A DNA stretch of 64,000 bases, from positions 1-64,000 of the forward strand of contig NZ_JAGZ01000016.1 of NCBI RefSeq assembly GCF_000526915.1, given 5' to 3'. Both the position numbers and the translations under genes were made by a program. Below the pieces are notes generated by a model, which had not been told where the DNA came from, ran no database searches, and saw nothing but the letters and a program-made list of their open reading frames with translations. Of this stretch, positions 1 through 10,437 are shown in pieces; position 1 is the first letter of the stretch, and each line of letters begins with the position of its first letter. Origin of the DNA: Mycobacterium genavense ATCC 51234 (GTDB lineage: Bacteria; Actinomycetota; Actinomycetes; Mycobacteriales; Mycobacteriaceae).

Positions 1-7
1 CCCTTTT

Positions 8-1562
8 ATGATCGCATGTATGTTCGATGGGGGTTTGGTGGCCGAGATTGAGTCGTTGCATCGGCAGGAGTCGGTGTTGGTGGCGCGGCGGTTGGCGGTG
101 GTGGCGGCGTTGTTGCGGCAGCGGGTGGCCGCGGCGGGGCGGGATGCGCAGCGGCGGGAGTTTGCGGTGATCGACGGGTGTGAGCAGACCGCGGCCGAGG
201 TGGCCGCGGCGATGAACCTGTCGGCGGTGGCGGCCGGCTATGGCGTCTCGGATGCCGAGGCACTCGATACCCGGCTGCCGCAGGTGGCGGCGTTGCTGGC
301 CCAGGGCCGCACCGATTGGCGCACGGTGCGGTTGATCATCGCCCGCACCGGCCTGATCACCGACGAGGCGTTGATCGCCCGGGTCGACCGGTCCCTGGCC
401 GCCCGGCTGGGCAGCTGGCGGGGCTGGTCGCGCCAACGCATCGTCAACGCGGTCGACGCCGCGGTGGTCGCGGTGGATCCCGATGCCGCCCGCCAGCGCC
501 GCCACAGCGCCGACACCGACCGCTACCTGGCGGTGTCCCCGCTGGCCAACGGGATGGCCGAGGTCTACGGCACCATCGCCGCCGCGACCGCCAAGGCCTT
601 CGATCGCGGGCTGTCCCAGCTGGCCGGGCAGGTGTGTGCCGCCGATCCGCGCACCCTCGATCAGCGCCGCGCCGGCGCGCTGGCCGCCCTGATCCAAGGA
701 CGCGCCCTGGCCTACCGCTGCCACCAGCCCGGCTGCCCGGCCGCCCCGCCGCCGACCACCCAGGTGGTGCCGGGGTGCGCGTCGTGGTCAACGTCATCGC
801 CGCCGCGCCCACCGTCTACGCCGACAATGCGGCCCCGGGCTACCTCGAGGGCTACGGGCTTATCGACGCCGAGCAGGTCCGCGCCCTGGCCGACACCGCA
901 ACCCACCTCGGGGTCGACCCGATCGTCAGCGCCGCCGAGGCGCTGCGCTACCAACCCACCGGCGGCACTGCAACGCTTCATCCGATGCCGGGATCTGACG
1001 TGTCGCTTCCCCGGCTGTGCCCGCCCCGCCGAAATCTGCGACCTCGACCACACCGTGGCGTTCAACCACCACGATCCCGCCGCCGGCGGCCACACCGTCG
1101 ACCACAATCTCAAATGCCTATGCCGCCTGCACCATCGACTCAAAACCTTCGGCGGATGGCGCGACACTCAACTAGCCGACGACCATCATCTGGACCTCAC
1201 CTGCCGGGCGCACCTACCGCACCCACCCCGGCGGGGTCGACCTGTTCGGGCCATGCCGACCCGCCTGCACCCCAGCGGCCCCACCCCGCGGCGACCGGAC
1301 CCAGCAACGACACGCCCACATCACCCGCACCCGCGCGCACAACCGGCGCCAACGCGCCCGCAACAAAGAAATCGCCGCACGCAAATTCCGAAACCACATG
1401 CGCGACAGCCTCTTCGCCTTCAAGGCACCCCCAGCACCAGCCCCTTCTGCATCTGGGTCAACCAACCCCGCGAACCCGAAGAACTACCCCCCGACTGGAC
1501 CCCCACCCCCTCCGACCTACCACCCCTACCCGACGACCCACCCTTCTAACAGGCAGCGCTAG
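8..1562 (+). pseudogene. Broken 13E12 repeat family protein (DUF222 plus HNH nuclease)
   Basis: The family has an N-terminal DUF222 helical domain and a C-terminal HNH nuclease-like domain and is multicopy in mycobacteria. Here the reading moves through three frames. Residues 1-250 read in the frame of the ATG at position 8. The stretch with VVVNVIAAAPTVYAD is one frame off (about 770-965). The HNH core returns to the first frame (LQRFIRCRDLTCRFPGC, then DLDHTVAFNHH). The tail RTYRTHPGGVDLF lies in the third frame and ends at 1562. At least three indels are therefore needed, so no full protein can be made. The start is uncertain: the ATG at 20 (MFDGG) is an alternative, and the gene may begin before the window. 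Its 3' end overlaps the coaD stop on the other strand. Confidence 0.85.
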
Positions 1563-2035
1563 CCCGACAATCGTTGGCGCAGTCGACGATTGACCGATTC
1601 CGGCAGCAACGCCGAGACGTCACCGCCCATCGTCGCGACCTCTTTGGCCAGCGACGAGGACACGAACGAGTATTGCGGCGCGGTGGCCACGAAGAAGGTG
1701 TCCACATTGGCGATGTGCTTGTTCATCTGCGCCATCTGCAACTCGTATTCGAAGTCGGTGTCGGTGCGCAGGCCTTTGACGATCGCGGTCATCCCGTGCG
1801 ACGTCACGAAGTCCACCACCAGACCCTGCCCGACTTCGACACGCAGGTTCGGCAGATGAGCCGTCGCTTCCTCGATCATCGCGACGCGCTCGTCGATGTC
1901 GAACATGCCCTTCTTTGCGGGGTTGGTCAGGATCGCCACGACCACCTCGTCGAACTGGCCGGCGGCGCGTTCGAAAACGTCGATGTGACCCAACGTCACC
2001 GGGTCGAATGAGCCCGGGCATACGGCGCCGCTCAT
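1559..2035 (-). CDS. coaD: Phosphopantetheine adenylyltransferase
   Basis: Transfers AMP from ATP to 4'-phosphopantetheine to give dephospho-CoA, the fourth step of coenzyme A synthesis in the cytoplasm. The 158-residue length is usual for the family. The nucleotidyltransferase motif is at residues 8-17 ([10 protein letters not shown], with His17), and the adenine-binding segment [14 protein letters not shown] is near residue 120. The start is ATG at 2035. It lies 24 bases downstream of rsmD on the same strand, the usual mycobacterial arrangement, so the two are probably co-transcribed. No defect is visible. Confidence 0.97.
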   Translation of the reverse strand: MSGAVCPGSFDPVTLGHIDVFERAAGQFDEVVVAILTNPAKKGMFDIDERVAMIEEATAHLPNLRVEVGQGLVVDFVTSHGMTAIVKGLRTDTDFEYELQMAQMNKHIANVDTFFVATAPQYSFVSSSLAKEVATMGGDVSALLPESVNRRLRQRLSG

Positions 2036-2059
2036 AAGCGACCAACGTAGCAGGGCGGA

Positions 2060-2614
2060 TCAGCCAACTTCGGCCAGCTCCAGACGGGTGTCGCCGTAAA
2101 CCCGCTCCGGCCACGACGTCCAGCCGTCCGGCCAGGTCAAGGGTGCGCCCGCGGCGGCACGCTCCACGACCGCGACGGTCCCCTCCCGCACCCAGCCGTG
2201 GGCGCTCAGGGCGGCCAGCGCGGCCTCGACCTCGGCGGCCGCGACCTCGTACGGGGGATCGGCCAGCACCAGATCGACCGGAGACGAAGCCCCGCCCGCC
2301 AACACCGCGGACACCGCACCCCGGCGCAGCGTCGCTCCGGGCAGACCCAGGGTCTCGATGTTGCGCGCGATGATGGCCGCGGTGCGAGGATCGGACTCGA
2401 CGAACACCGCGGACGCCGCACCCCGGGACAACGCTTCCAACCCCAGCGCGCCCGAACCGGCGTAGAGGTCGAGCACCGCCAGGACGCTCAGGTCCAGCCG
2501 CGCGGTGACGATGTTGAACAGCGACTCGCGCACTCGATCGGTGGTCGGCCGGGTTCCGCGAGGCGGCACCGCGATGCGTCGCCCTCCGGCGACGCCGCCG
2601 ATGATCCGGGTCAG
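2060..2614 (-). CDS. rsmD: 16S rRNA (guanine966-N2)-methyltransferase
   Basis: A SAM-dependent methyltransferase that acts on the small ribosomal subunit. The protein begins [14 protein letters not shown], which matches the family N-terminus. It then has the SAM-binding loop [15 protein letters not shown] and the catalytic motif [10 protein letters not shown]. About 184 residues is the normal length. The start is odd: in this frame there is no ATG, GTG or TTG near the conserved N-terminus. The first plausible codon is CTG at 2614, which overlaps the pyc stop as CTGA, just where an ATGA or GTGA junction would be expected. The upstream open frame only reads through pyc out of frame. Translational coupling to pyc is likely. 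Confidence 0.88.
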   Translation of the reverse strand: MTRIIGGVAGGRRIAVPPRGTRPTTDRVRESLFNIVTARLDLSVLAVLDLYAGSGALGLEALSRGAASAVFVESDPRTAAIIARNIETLGLPGATLRRGAVSAVLAGGASSPVDLVLADPPYEVAAAEVEAALAALSAHGWVREGTVAVVERAAAGAPLTWPDGWTSWPERVYGDTRLELAEVG

Positions 2615-5600
2615 CTCAGCACCACCAGCAGATCCCCGCCCTCGACCTGCGCGGTGCTCGACACCGCCACCCGCGCGACGGTGGCATCCTTCGGAGCCGT
2701 GATCGGAGCTTCCATCTTCATCGCCTCGATCGTGGCGATCGTCTGGCCGGTGCTCACCCGATCGCCCTCGGCCACCGAAACGGTGACGACGCCCGCGAAG
2801 GGTGCCGCGATGTGGTCGGCATTGCCGCGTTCGGCCTTCTCGGCGGTCGGGATGGTGCTGGCGATGCTGCGGTCTCGCACCAGCACCGGACGCAGCTGGC
2901 CGTTCATGATGCACATCACGGTGCGCATGCCGCGCTCGTCGGGTTCGGAGATGGCCTCGAGTCCGATGATCAGGTCGACGCCGCGCTCCAGCTCGACGTG
3001 GTGTTCCTCGCCCTGCCGCAGCCCGTAGAAGAACTGATTGGCCGACAGATGCGAGGTATCGCCGTAGGTTTCTCGGTGCTCCTCGAATTCCTTTGTCGGA
3101 CCGGGGAATAGCAACCGGTTCAGCGTTGCCTGACGTTTGGTCCCGCTCAACGCCAGTACGGCCTCGTCTTCCGGGCTCAGCTGTTCGACGGGCTTGGCAG
3201 AGCCGCGGCCCTCCAGTGCGGCGCTGCGCAACGGCTCCGGCCACCCACCGGCCGGGTCGCCGAGCTCGCCGCGCAGAAATCCCAGCACCGATTCAGGGAT
3301 GTCCAATCGTGCTGGTTCCGAAGCGAATTCGTCGGCGGTCAGCCCCGAACCGACCAGGGCCAGCGCCAGGTCGCCGACCACCTTCGACGACGGGGTGACC
3401 TTGATCAGCCTGCCCAGCACCCGGTCGGCGCCAGCGTAGGCCTCTTCGATCTCTTCGAATCGATCGCCCAATCCCAGCGCGATCGCCTGCTGGCGCAGGT
3501 TCGACAATTGGCCGCCCGGGATTTCGTGGCGATACACCCGCCCCGTCGGGCCGGGCAACCCGGATTCGAAGGGAGCGTATACCTTTCGCAGCGCCTCCCA
3601 ATACGGCTCCAGCGCGCATACCTGTGACAGCGACAAACCGGTGTCGTGCTCGGTGTGCGCCGCGGCGGCGACGATCGAACTCAGCGCCGGCTGGCTGGTG
3701 GTGCCCGCCAGCGGCGCGGCGGCACCGTCGACGGCATCGGCACCGGCATGCCAGGCGGCCAGGTAGCTGGCCAGCTGCCCACCCGGGGTGTCGTGGGTGT
3801 GCACGTGGATCGGCAGATCGAACCGAGCGCGCAACGCGCTGACGAGTTGGTGTGCGGCCTGGGGCCGCAGCAGTCCGGCCATGTCCTTGATGGCGAGCAC
3901 GTGCGCACCGGCCTCCACGATCCCCGCGGCCAGGTTGAGGTAGTAGTCCAGCGTGTAGAGCCGCTCCCCCGGATCGGACAGGTCTCCGGTGTAGCACATC
4001 GCGACTTCGGCTATGGCCGAACCTGTTTCGCGGACAGCGTCGATCGCCGGGCGCATCGAGTCCAGGTTGTTGAGCGCATCGAAGATCCGGAAGATGTCGA
4101 TACCCGTCGCGGTTGCCTCTTCGACGAACGCCGACGTGACCAATTCCGGATATGGCGTGTATCCCACGGTGTTTCGGCCGCGCAGCAACATCTGCAGGCA
4201 GATGTTGGGCATTGCCTCGCGCAGCGTGGCCAGCCGCTCCCACGGATCCTCTTTGAGGAAGCGCAGCGCCACATCGTAAGTCGCACCGCCCCAGCACTCC
4301 ACCGACAGCAGCTGGGGCATCGTCCGGGCCACATACGGCGCCACCATCATCAGCCCGCTGGTGCGCACCCGTGTCGCCAGCAGCGACTGGTGGGCATCGC
4401 GGAAGGTCGTGTCGGTCACGCCCACCGCGGGCGACTCGCGCAGCCAACGCGCAAAACCCTCCGGCCCCAACTCGACCAGCCGCTGCTTGGATCCGGCCGG
4501 CGGCACGGCGTCGAGATCAACCTCGGGCAACTTGTCGTGCGGGTACACCGTCGACGGGTGCGTTCCGTGCGGATGATTGACCGTCACGTCGGCCAGATAG
4601 TTGAGGATCTTCGTCCCGCGGTCTGCCGACCCGCGGGCGGTCAGCAGGTGTGGCCGTTCGTCGATGAACGACGTGGTGATCCGGCCGGCCTGGAAGTCCG
4701 GATCTTCCAGAACTGCTTGCAGGAACGGAATATTCGTCGATACCCCGCGAATCCGAAACTCCGCGATCGCGCGCTGGGCCCGGGATACCGCGGTGTGGAA
4801 GTCGCGGCCCCGGCAGGTCAATTTGACCAGCATCGAATCGAAGTGGGCGCTGATCTCCGCACCGAGGTTCGTGCTGCCGTCCAGCCGGATGCCGGCGCCA
4901 CCGGGACTGCGGTAGGTGCTGATTCGACCCGTGTCGGGGCGGAAGCCGTTGGCCGGATCTTCCGTCGTGATCCGGCATTGCAGCGCCGCGCCGTGCGGTG
5001 CGATGTTCTCCTGCCGCAGGCCCAGATCCTCCAGCGTCTCGCCGGAGGCGATGCGCAACTGGCTGGACACCAGGTCGACGTCGGTGATCTCCTCGGTCAC
5101 GGTGTGCTCCACCTGAATCCGGGGATTCATCTCGATGAAGACGTAGTGACCGTTCTCGTCCAGCAGGAATTCCACGGTGCCCGCACAGCTGTAGCCGATG
5201 TGCCGGGCGAAAGCGACGGCGTCGGCGCAGATCTTGTCCCGCAGCTCGGCGGAAAGGTTTGGCGCGGGCGCTAATTCGACAACCTTCTGGTGGCGACGCT
5301 GCACACTGCAGTCCCGCTCGTGCAGGTGGATCACGTTGCCCGCATTGTCGGCCAGGATCTGCACCTCGATGTGGCGTGGCTTGACCACCGCCTGTTCGAG
5401 GTAGACCGTAGGGTCGCTGAACGCCGACTCGGCCTCACGGCTGGCGGCCTCGATAGCCTCGGTGAGTGCGTCGATGTCGGTGACGCGCCGCATTCCTCGT
5501 CCCCCGCCACCGGCAACGGCCTTGACGAACAACGGAAACCGCATGTCCGAGGCGGCCGACACCAGCTCGTCGACCGACGCCGACGGGGCCGAGGAGGTGA

Positions 5601-5994
5601 GCACCGGCAACCCGGCTTCACGGGCGGCCTCGATTGCCCGTGCCTTATTTCCGGTCAGCTCAAGGATTTCGGCGCTAGGGCCGACGAATGTGATGCCGGC
5701 GGCCGCGCACACCGCGGCCAGTGCCGGGTTCTCGGAGAGAAAGCCGTATCCGGGATAGACCGCGTCGGCACCTGCCCGGGCGGCCGTTTCGACGATCTCG
5801 TCGATGGACAGGTAAGCCCGCACGGGATGGCCCACCTCGCCGATCTGATAAGACTCATCGGCCTTGAGCCGATGCACCGAATTGCGGTCCTCGTAGGCGT
5901 AGACGGCCACCGTTCCGACGCCCAGTTCGTAGGCCGCGCGGAACGCGCGAATCGCGATCTCGCCGCGATTGGCCACCAACACCTTGGAGATCAC
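2611..5994 (-). CDS. pyc: Pyruvate carboxylase
   Basis: A biotin enzyme that carboxylates pyruvate to oxaloacetate, replenishing the TCA cycle. At 1127 residues it has the full single-chain layout. The biotin carboxylase domain covers about 1-450 ([16 protein letters not shown] at the start, glycine-rich ATP loop [14 protein letters not shown]). The carboxyltransferase domain covers about 530-830 ([19 protein letters not shown], with metal-site [10 protein letters not shown]). The C-terminal carrier domain holds EAMKMEAP, with the biotin-accepting Lys at about residue 1093. The start is GTG at 5994. It is followed by rsmD with a 4-base overlap. The H37Rv counterpart is annotated pca. Confidence 0.98.
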   Translation of the reverse strand: MISKVLVANRGEIAIRAFRAAYELGVGTVAVYAYEDRNSVHRLKADESYQIGEVGHPVRAYLSIDEIVETAARAGADAVYPGYGFLSENPALAAVCAAAGITFVGPSAEILELTGNKARAIEAAREAGLPVLTSSAPSASVDELVSAASDMRFPLFVKAVAGGGGRGMRRVTDIDALTEAIEAASREAESAFSDPTVYLEQAVVKPRHIEVQILADNAGNVIHLHERDCSVQRRHQKVVELAPAPNLSAELRDKICADAVAFARHIGYSCAGTVEFLLDENGHYVFIEMNPRIQVEHTVTEEITDVDLVSSQLRIASGETLEDLGLRQENIAPHGAALQCRITTEDPANGFRPDTGRISTYRSPGGAGIRLDGSTNLGAEISAHFDSMLVKLTCRGRDFHTAVSRAQRAIAEFRIRGVSTNIPFLQAVLEDPDFQAGRITTSFIDERPHLLTARGSADRGTKILNYLADVTVNHPHGTHPSTVYPHDKLPEVDLDAVPPAGSKQRLVELGPEGFARWLRESPAVGVTDTTFRDAHQSLLATRVRTSGLMMVAPYVARTMPQLLSVECWGGATYDVALRFLKEDPWERLATLREAMPNICLQMLLRGRNTVGYTPYPELVTSAFVEEATATGIDIFRIFDALNNLDSMRPAIDAVRETGSAIAEVAMCYTGDLSDPGERLYTLDYYLNLAAGIVEAGAHVLAIKDMAGLLRPQAAHQLVSALRARFDLPIHVHTHDTPGGQLASYLAAWHAGADAVDGAAAPLAGTTSQPALSSIVAAAAHTEHDTGLSLSQVCALEPYWEALRKVYAPFESGLPGPTGRVYRHEIPGGQLSNLRQQAIALGLGDRFEEIEEAYAGADRVLGRLIKVTPSSKVVGDLALALVGSGLTADEFASEPARLDIPESVLGFLRGELGDPAGGWPEPLRSAALEGRGSAKPVEQLSPEDEAVLALSGTKRQATLNRLLFPGPTKEFEEHRETYGDTSHLSANQFFYGLRQGEEHHVELERGVDLIIGLEAISEPDERGMRTVMCIMNGQLRPVLVRDRSIASTIPTAEKAERGNADHIAAPFAGVVTVSVAEGDRVSTGQTIATIEAMKMEAPITAPKDATVARVAVSSTAQVEGGDLLVVLS

Positions 5995-6003
5995 TGCGAC
6001 TCC

Positions 6004-6639
6004 TTACAGAAGCGTCGACCAATAGTCCCAGAACCGCACCATGATCAGTAGAAACACCGCGATAAACCATAGCGCGGTGAGCGACCACCGCCATTGGTAG
6101 AGCAGCCGCACCGCGACACTGCCTCCGTCGAGCAGCGGACGAAACGCGATGGCGCCGACCACCACCAGCAGCGTGATCGTCATGGCCCAGACCACCATGC
6201 AATACGGACACAGCGCCCCGATCCGGTACAGGCTCTGGTAGATCAGCCAGTGCACGAACGCCGCACCCAGCAGGAGCCCGGCCGCTAGCAGCGACCAAAA
6301 CCATTGTGGTATCGGTACTTTCGCCACCGCCAGGACGCCCGCAACCACCACCACCGTGAACGCCACGATGCCCAGCAACGGGTTCGGGAACCCCAGCACC
6401 GAGGCTTGGGGCGTGACCATTACCGAGCCACACGAGATGATCGGGTTGAGGTTGCATGACGGCACATAGGACGGGTTGTGCAGGAGGTCGATCTTCTCCA
6501 CCGTCAGGGTCATCGAACAGACCAGCCCGACCACCCCGGCAGTCAGCAGCCACCACGCGCTGAGCCGCACGTCACGCGTCGAAGCCGGTGTCGGGTCGCC
6601 GGATGGCTCGGCGGGGTCGGCCGACACGGCGACCGTCAC
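6004..6639 (-). CDS. Vitamin K epoxide reductase family membrane protein
   Basis: Mycobacterial VKOR homologues use menaquinone to re-oxidise a DsbA-like partner and so drive disulfide formation outside the cytoplasm. The 211 residues show four to five hydrophobic segments (about 28-45, 88-108, 113-137, 143-165, 180-205). The redox CPYC motif is at residues 144-147, and the partner loop cysteines are Cys62 and Cys70 (SCNLNPIISC). All four catalytic cysteines are present. The GTG start at 6639 overlaps the stop of the DsbA-like gene by four bases, so the two partners are translationally coupled. Confidence 0.93.
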   Translation of the reverse strand: MTVAVSADPAEPSGDPTPASTRDVRLSAWWLLTAGVVGLVCSMTLTVEKIDLLHNPSYVPSCNLNPIISCGSVMVTPQASVLGFPNPLLGIVAFTVVVVAGVLAVAKVPIPQWFWSLLAAGLLLGAAFVHWLIYQSLYRIGALCPYCMVVWAMTITLLVVVGAIAFRPLLDGGSVAVRLLYQWRWSLTALWFIAVFLLIMVRFWDYWSTLL

Positions 6640-7403
6640 GAACCCGCAGGAGCGACGGGTGCGTCGATGCCCGGAACGTCACCGACGATGGTCTTGATCT
6701 TGGCGACCAACGCATCGGGTGTCGACGGGTCGTAGTTCTCGCCGTTGATCTTGATCGTCGGGGTCGCGGTGATGCCCACGTTCGAGGCTTCCCCGGTGAC
6801 CTTGGACAAGTATTTGCCGCTGTTGATGCAGTCCGGCACCTTGCCGACGACCCCGGCTTCGCGCGCCAGCTCGATCAATTTCGCGTTGTCGGGGAATTTG
6901 GGGCCGCGCTCGTCCGGCTGAATGCCGGTGCTGAACAGAGCGGTGTGGAAACGACGGAACGCGTCCATGTTCTCGTCGGCGACGCACAGCGCCGCCGCGC
7001 CGGCTCGCGACGAGTAGTTCTGATTCTTGGAGCTGTCGAGAATGGCCACCATCGCGTAGTCGGCCGCGATGGCGCCGGAGTCGATCAGCTTGGAGACCGT
7101 CGGCCCGAAGGTGCGTTCGAAGTTGCCGCAGGCCGGGCACAGGAAGTCCTCGTAGAAGGTCACCACTGCCTTGGGATTGTTGGTCCCGGGTTGGTTGACG
7201 ACCTTGCTCGACGTCACCCGGACGGTGTCGCCCTGACCGGCGACGCCGCTCTTCTTGTCGTGATGCGACGTCACGATGTAGAACATTAGCGCGACCGCGA
7301 AGACGATGATGAACGCGGTCCCCCCGATCTGAACGAGCCGGCCCGACTTTCCGTCTGACGCCTTCAGGTCGAATTGGGGGGGACGTTTCGATTTGTCGGC
7401 CAC
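6636..7403 (-). CDS. DsbA-like membrane-anchored thiol oxidase
   Basis: A thioredoxin-fold protein of 255 residues with a single N-terminal membrane anchor (about residues 28-45). The domain behind it would lie outside the membrane. The active site is CPAC at residues 89-92 in FLCPACGNFERTFG. The cis-Pro region is ITATPTIKING near residue 222. It most likely introduces disulfides into exported proteins and is re-oxidised by the overlapping VKOR gene downstream. The start is GTG at 7403 (VADKSKRPP). Both genes are intact. Confidence 0.92.
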   Translation of the reverse strand: MADKSKRPPQFDLKASDGKSGRLVQIGGTAFIIVFAVALMFYIVTSHHDKKSGVAGQGDTVRVTSSKVVNQPGTNNPKAVVTFYEDFLCPACGNFERTFGPTVSKLIDSGAIAADYAMVAILDSSKNQNYSSRAGAAALCVADENMDAFRRFHTALFSTGIQPDERGPKFPDNAKLIELAREAGVVGKVPDCINSGKYLSKVTGEASNVGITATPTIKINGENYDPSTPDALVAKIKTIVGDVPGIDAPVAPAGS

Positions 7404-7482
7404 GGGCTCGGTGATCCTTCTGTGTGTGGGTCGGCTGGCGAAGACGGCGCTTCTAGATTACCGGCGAGCGCACTCGAGCAAA

Positions 7483-8601
7483 TCAAGCCCGGCTCAGGTG
7501 CGCGCGCAGGGCAGAAATCAGATCGCTGGTCGCAGCCGCGCTGCCGCCCCCGAGCTGAAACAGGCTGGCGAAACCGTGCGTCAGCGAACCCAGGCGCCGC
7601 AAATCCACCGCGGTGCCGGCGGCCTGCAGTGCCGTCGCGTAGCGCTCGCCTTCGTCGCGCAACGGGTCGAATCCCGCAACGGCGATCAGCGCGGGCGCCA
7701 GCCCGGACAGCGACTCGGCCAGCAGTGGCGACACCCGCGGGTCGGACGCGTCGATGCCCGTACCGCGCAGGTACTAGGCGGTGAACCAGTCGATGTCCCG
7801 CTTGGTCAACAGGAAACCGTGGGCGAACAAACTCAGCGACCGAGTCTGCGCGGTGAAGTCGGTGCGCGGGTAGATCAACCACTGCAGCAGGGGCGCCGGG
7901 CCATCCTCGGCGCGGGTCAGCTGGCACACCAGCGCGGCCAGGTTGCCGCCCGCGCTGTCTCCGCCCACCGCGACCCGCCCGGGGGTGGCGCCGAGTTCGC
8001 CGGCATGCTCCCAGGCCCACTTGAACGCGGCGTAGGCGTCGTCGATCGCGGCCGATGCCGGATGCTCGGGTGCCAGCCGGTAGTCGATCGACAACACGTG
8101 CATACCGGCGTCACGGCAGGTCAACCGGCACAGCGCGTCAGCGGTGTCCAGGTCGCCGAGCACCCAGCCCCCGCCGTGGTAGAAGACCAGCAAATCGGTG
8201 GCCTCGCCGCTGGCCGGTCGGTAGTGGCGCGCCCCGATCTCACCGGCGGGTCCGGGAATCGTCAGGTCGTCGGCCATAACGTGAATCTGCGGACCGGGCA
8301 GCGACAGCAACGACTGACGCATCTGCGCGCGAGATGCCACCGGGTCGCCGTTGACGGCCAGGCCGTCGATCCCGCTGAGCCGCAGGCCGGACAGCATCAG
8401 CTACAGGGTGGGATCGAGAGTGTTGCCGTCGATGATGATCGACCGGCCGCCGAACATGACCCGCTTGGCCGGGGTCGGGATCCACGGAATGGCCTTGACG
8501 CCCACGGTGGTGACGACGTCCTGCATGCGAGTCGCCCAGCGAGTCAATCCGCGCTTGGCGTCGAGATGGAGGTTCGGTGCGCCTGGCAGACTCTGTGTCA
8601 C
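7483..8601 (-). pseudogene. lipN: LipN-like esterase with two in-frame amber codons
   Basis: A hormone-sensitive-lipase family carboxylesterase. The start is probably GTG at 8601 (VTQSLPGAPNL), giving 372 codons. The reading frame is unbroken except for TAG at codon 67 (8401-8403, after NTLDPTL and before LMLSGLRL) and TAG at codon 276 (7774-7776, after DIDWFTA and before YLRGTGID). Both sit where, from memory, the M. tuberculosis protein has Gln, so each is a CAG-to-TAG change. The oxyanion motif HGGGW and nucleophile motif GDSAGG lie between the two stops. The acid and base residues (GFDPLRDEG, LTHGF) lie after the second. Without suppression no active enzyme is made. Confidence 0.88.
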
Positions 8602-8611
8602 GGCAGCCCCC

Positions 8612-9430
8612 TTGGTCACCCTCAATGACGGTCATACGATCCCCGCCGTCGGGTTCGGCGTCTTCCAGGTCCCTCCGGCCGAGACCGAGCGGGCGGTGAG
8701 TGCAGCGCTGCAAGCCGGGTACCGGCATATCGACACCGCCGCCTACCGCAATGAACGGGAAACGGGGCGTGCGGTTGCCGAATCCGACATGCCGCGCGAT
8801 CAACTCTACGTGGTGACCAAACTGTGGAACTCCGAGCAGGGTTACGACAGCACGTTGACGGCCTTCGACGCCAGCATGGACCGGCTTGGCCTGGACTATC
8901 TCGATCTCTACCTGGTGCACTGGCCGATGCCGGCGCTGGGAAAGTTCGTCGAAACCGTCAAGGCGTTCTCCCATCTGCGCGACCAGGGCCGGATCCGCTC
9001 GATCGGGGTCAGCAATTTCGAGCCCGAACACCTGATGGTTCTGATCGACGCCACCGGCATTGTCCCCGCGGTCAATCAGATCGAGCTGCATCCTCGTTTT
9101 CCCCAGACGGAATTGCGAAAAGTGCACGCCCAGCACGGAATCGCGACCGAGGCGTGGGCGCCGCTGGGGCAAGGAGCGCTGCTGACGCATCCGACCGTCA
9201 CCGGCGTTGCCGAAGGATGTGGGCGGACACCGGCCCAGGTGTTGATCAGATGGCATATTCAGCTCGGTAATATCGTGATCCCCAAGTCGGTGAACCCTGC
9301 ACGGATTGCGAGCAACTTCGACGTGTTCGATTTCGAACTCAGCGCCACGGAAATGGCGACGATTTCCTCGCTCGACGATGGAACTCGACTTGGTCCCGAT
9401 CCACGAACCTTCAGTTTCACAGGTAGGTGA
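8612..9430 (+). CDS. Aldo-keto reductase (first of two)
   Basis: An NADPH-dependent carbonyl reductase of the AKR superfamily (TIM barrel), about 272 residues. The catalytic tetrad is visible: Asp in HIDTAAYRNE, Tyr in the same motif, Lys in VVTKLW and His in LVHWPMP. NADPH contacts are in IRSIGVSNF and in NIVIPKSVNP. The start is a problem. The expected N-terminus (TAAPLVTLNDGHTIPAVGFG) is preceded by GTC at 8597 where a GTG would be expected. The only start-like codon left is TTG at 8612. The gene is divergent from lipN with about ten bases between starts, leaving no room for a promoter. It may be poorly expressed or in early decay. The second reductase follows immediately. Confidence 0.8.
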   Translation: MVTLNDGHTIPAVGFGVFQVPPAETERAVSAALQAGYRHIDTAAYRNERETGRAVAESDMPRDQLYVVTKLWNSEQGYDSTLTAFDASMDRLGLDYLDLYLVHWPMPALGKFVETVKAFSHLRDQGRIRSIGVSNFEPEHLMVLIDATGIVPAVNQIELHPRFPQTELRKVHAQHGIATEAWAPLGQGALLTHPTVTGVAEGCGRTPAQVLIRWHIQLGNIVIPKSVNPARIASNFDVFDFELSATEMATISSLDDGTRLGPDPRTFSFTGR

Positions 9431-10282
9431 ATGACGTTGACTGGCGACGCGGGCCTCGTCATGCCCTCGATCACGCTCAATGACGAAAACACGATGCCGG
9501 TGCTGGGCCTCGGCGTCGCGGATTTGTCGGACGACGAGACCGAACGTGCCATCGCGGCGGCGCTGGAGGTCGGCTGCCGGCTGATCGACACCGCCAAAGC
9601 GTACGGCAACGAAGCGGCCGTCGGTCGCGCGATCGCGGCCTCGGGGATTCCCCGCGCGGAGCTGTTCGTCACCACCAAACTCTCCACCGCCGATCAAGGA
9701 CTCAGGGCCGCCCAGGATGCCTGCGAGGCCAGCCTGGAGCGACTGGGCCTCGACTACGTCGACCTGTACCTGATCCACTGGCCGGCTGCAGCGCTGGGCA
9801 AGTATGTGGACTCCTTCGGTGGGCTGCTGCAGGTCCGTGCGGCCGGACACGCCCGCTCCATCGGCGTCGCCAACTTCACCGCGGAGTACCTGGAGATGGT
9901 CATCGATCTGGCCTTCACCACGCCGGCGGTCAACCAAATCGAGCTGCACCCGCTGCTCAATCAAGACGACATGCGCAAGACCAACGCTCAGCACAATGTC
10001 GTGACGCAGTCCTACACACCGCTGGCGCTGGGCAGGTTGAACGACAACCCCACCGTGACCTCGGTCGCGAACGACTACGGCAAGACGGCTTCGCAGGTGC
10101 TGCTGCGCTGGAACCTGCAATTGGGTAACGCGGCCATCTTCCGCTCGGGCAACCCCGAGCACATCGCTGCCAACTTCGACGTGTTCGATTTCGAATTGAC
10201 CGCCGAGCACATGGACGCGATCAACGCGCTCAACGACGGAACCCGGCTGCGTCCGGACCCCGAGACCTTCGAAGACATCTAG
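9431..10282 (+). CDS. Aldo-keto reductase (second of two, Rv2971-like)
   Basis: A 283-residue AKR-family oxidoreductase that corresponds, from memory, to Rv2971 in the same chromosomal position. The tetrad is Asp and Tyr in [11 protein letters not shown], Lys in FVTTKL and His in YLIHWPA. The cofactor segment is ARSIGVANF, and the C-terminal motif is [12 protein letters not shown]. The ATG at 9431 follows the stop of the first reductase directly, so they form a two-gene operon. The two proteins share the whole fold and many motifs, which points to an old duplication. The substrate is not apparent; family members reduce aldehydes and methylglyoxal-type compounds. Confidence 0.92.
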   Translation: MTLTGDAGLVMPSITLNDENTMPVLGLGVADLSDDETERAIAAALEVGCRLIDTAKAYGNEAAVGRAIAASGIPRAELFVTTKLSTADQGLRAAQDACEASLERLGLDYVDLYLIHWPAAALGKYVDSFGGLLQVRAAGHARSIGVANFTAEYLEMVIDLAFTTPAVNQIELHPLLNQDDMRKTNAQHNVVTQSYTPLALGRLNDNPTVTSVANDYGKTASQVLLRWNLQLGNAAIFRSGNPEHIAANFDVFDFELTAEHMDAINALNDGTRLRPDPETFEDI

Positions 10283-10298
10283 GCACCTTTTCTCGAAC

Positions 10299-10320
10299 GC
10301 GATAGCGCCCGTACTATCGC
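10299..10320 (+). terminator. Stem-loop after the aldo-keto reductase pair
   Basis: A perfect 7-bp inverted repeat (GCGATAG and CTATCGC) with an 8-base loop lies 17 bases after the reductase stop. There is no clear T tract, as is common in mycobacteria, so its role as a terminator is inferred. Confidence 0.4.
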
Positions 10321-10437
10321 AGTTGCGATTCGGTCACGGAGACGCACGCCGTGCGGATGACGACTGTTGTGACGAAGAACCGTCTGACACTCGAGTCGTC
10401 CAGTCCGCCTGACGAGTGGTTGCGGCCGGATACCGCC

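Noticed and set aside
2060-3244. Extended 394-residue version of rsmD reaching into pyc
   Set aside because: The first 210 residues are pyc read out of frame and have no family match; the conserved protein begins at LTRIIGG.
3646-5274. Long open frame antisense to pyc (542 codons)
   Set aside because: The opposite strand encodes complete pyruvate carboxylase motifs; the antisense product is Arg/His-rich with no recognisable domain, as expected in high-GC DNA.
7774-8403. Programmed amber readthrough or amber suppression in lipN and the GMC gene
   Set aside because: The only tRNA-Gln here reads CAG, no suppressor tRNA is seen, and neighbouring genes carry frameshifts and other stops. Ordinary inactivation is simpler.
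8240-10210. 656-codon minus-strand frame across both aldo-keto reductases
   Set aside because: Shadow of two clear reductase genes; the apparent internal similarity only reflects the duplicated genes on the other strand.
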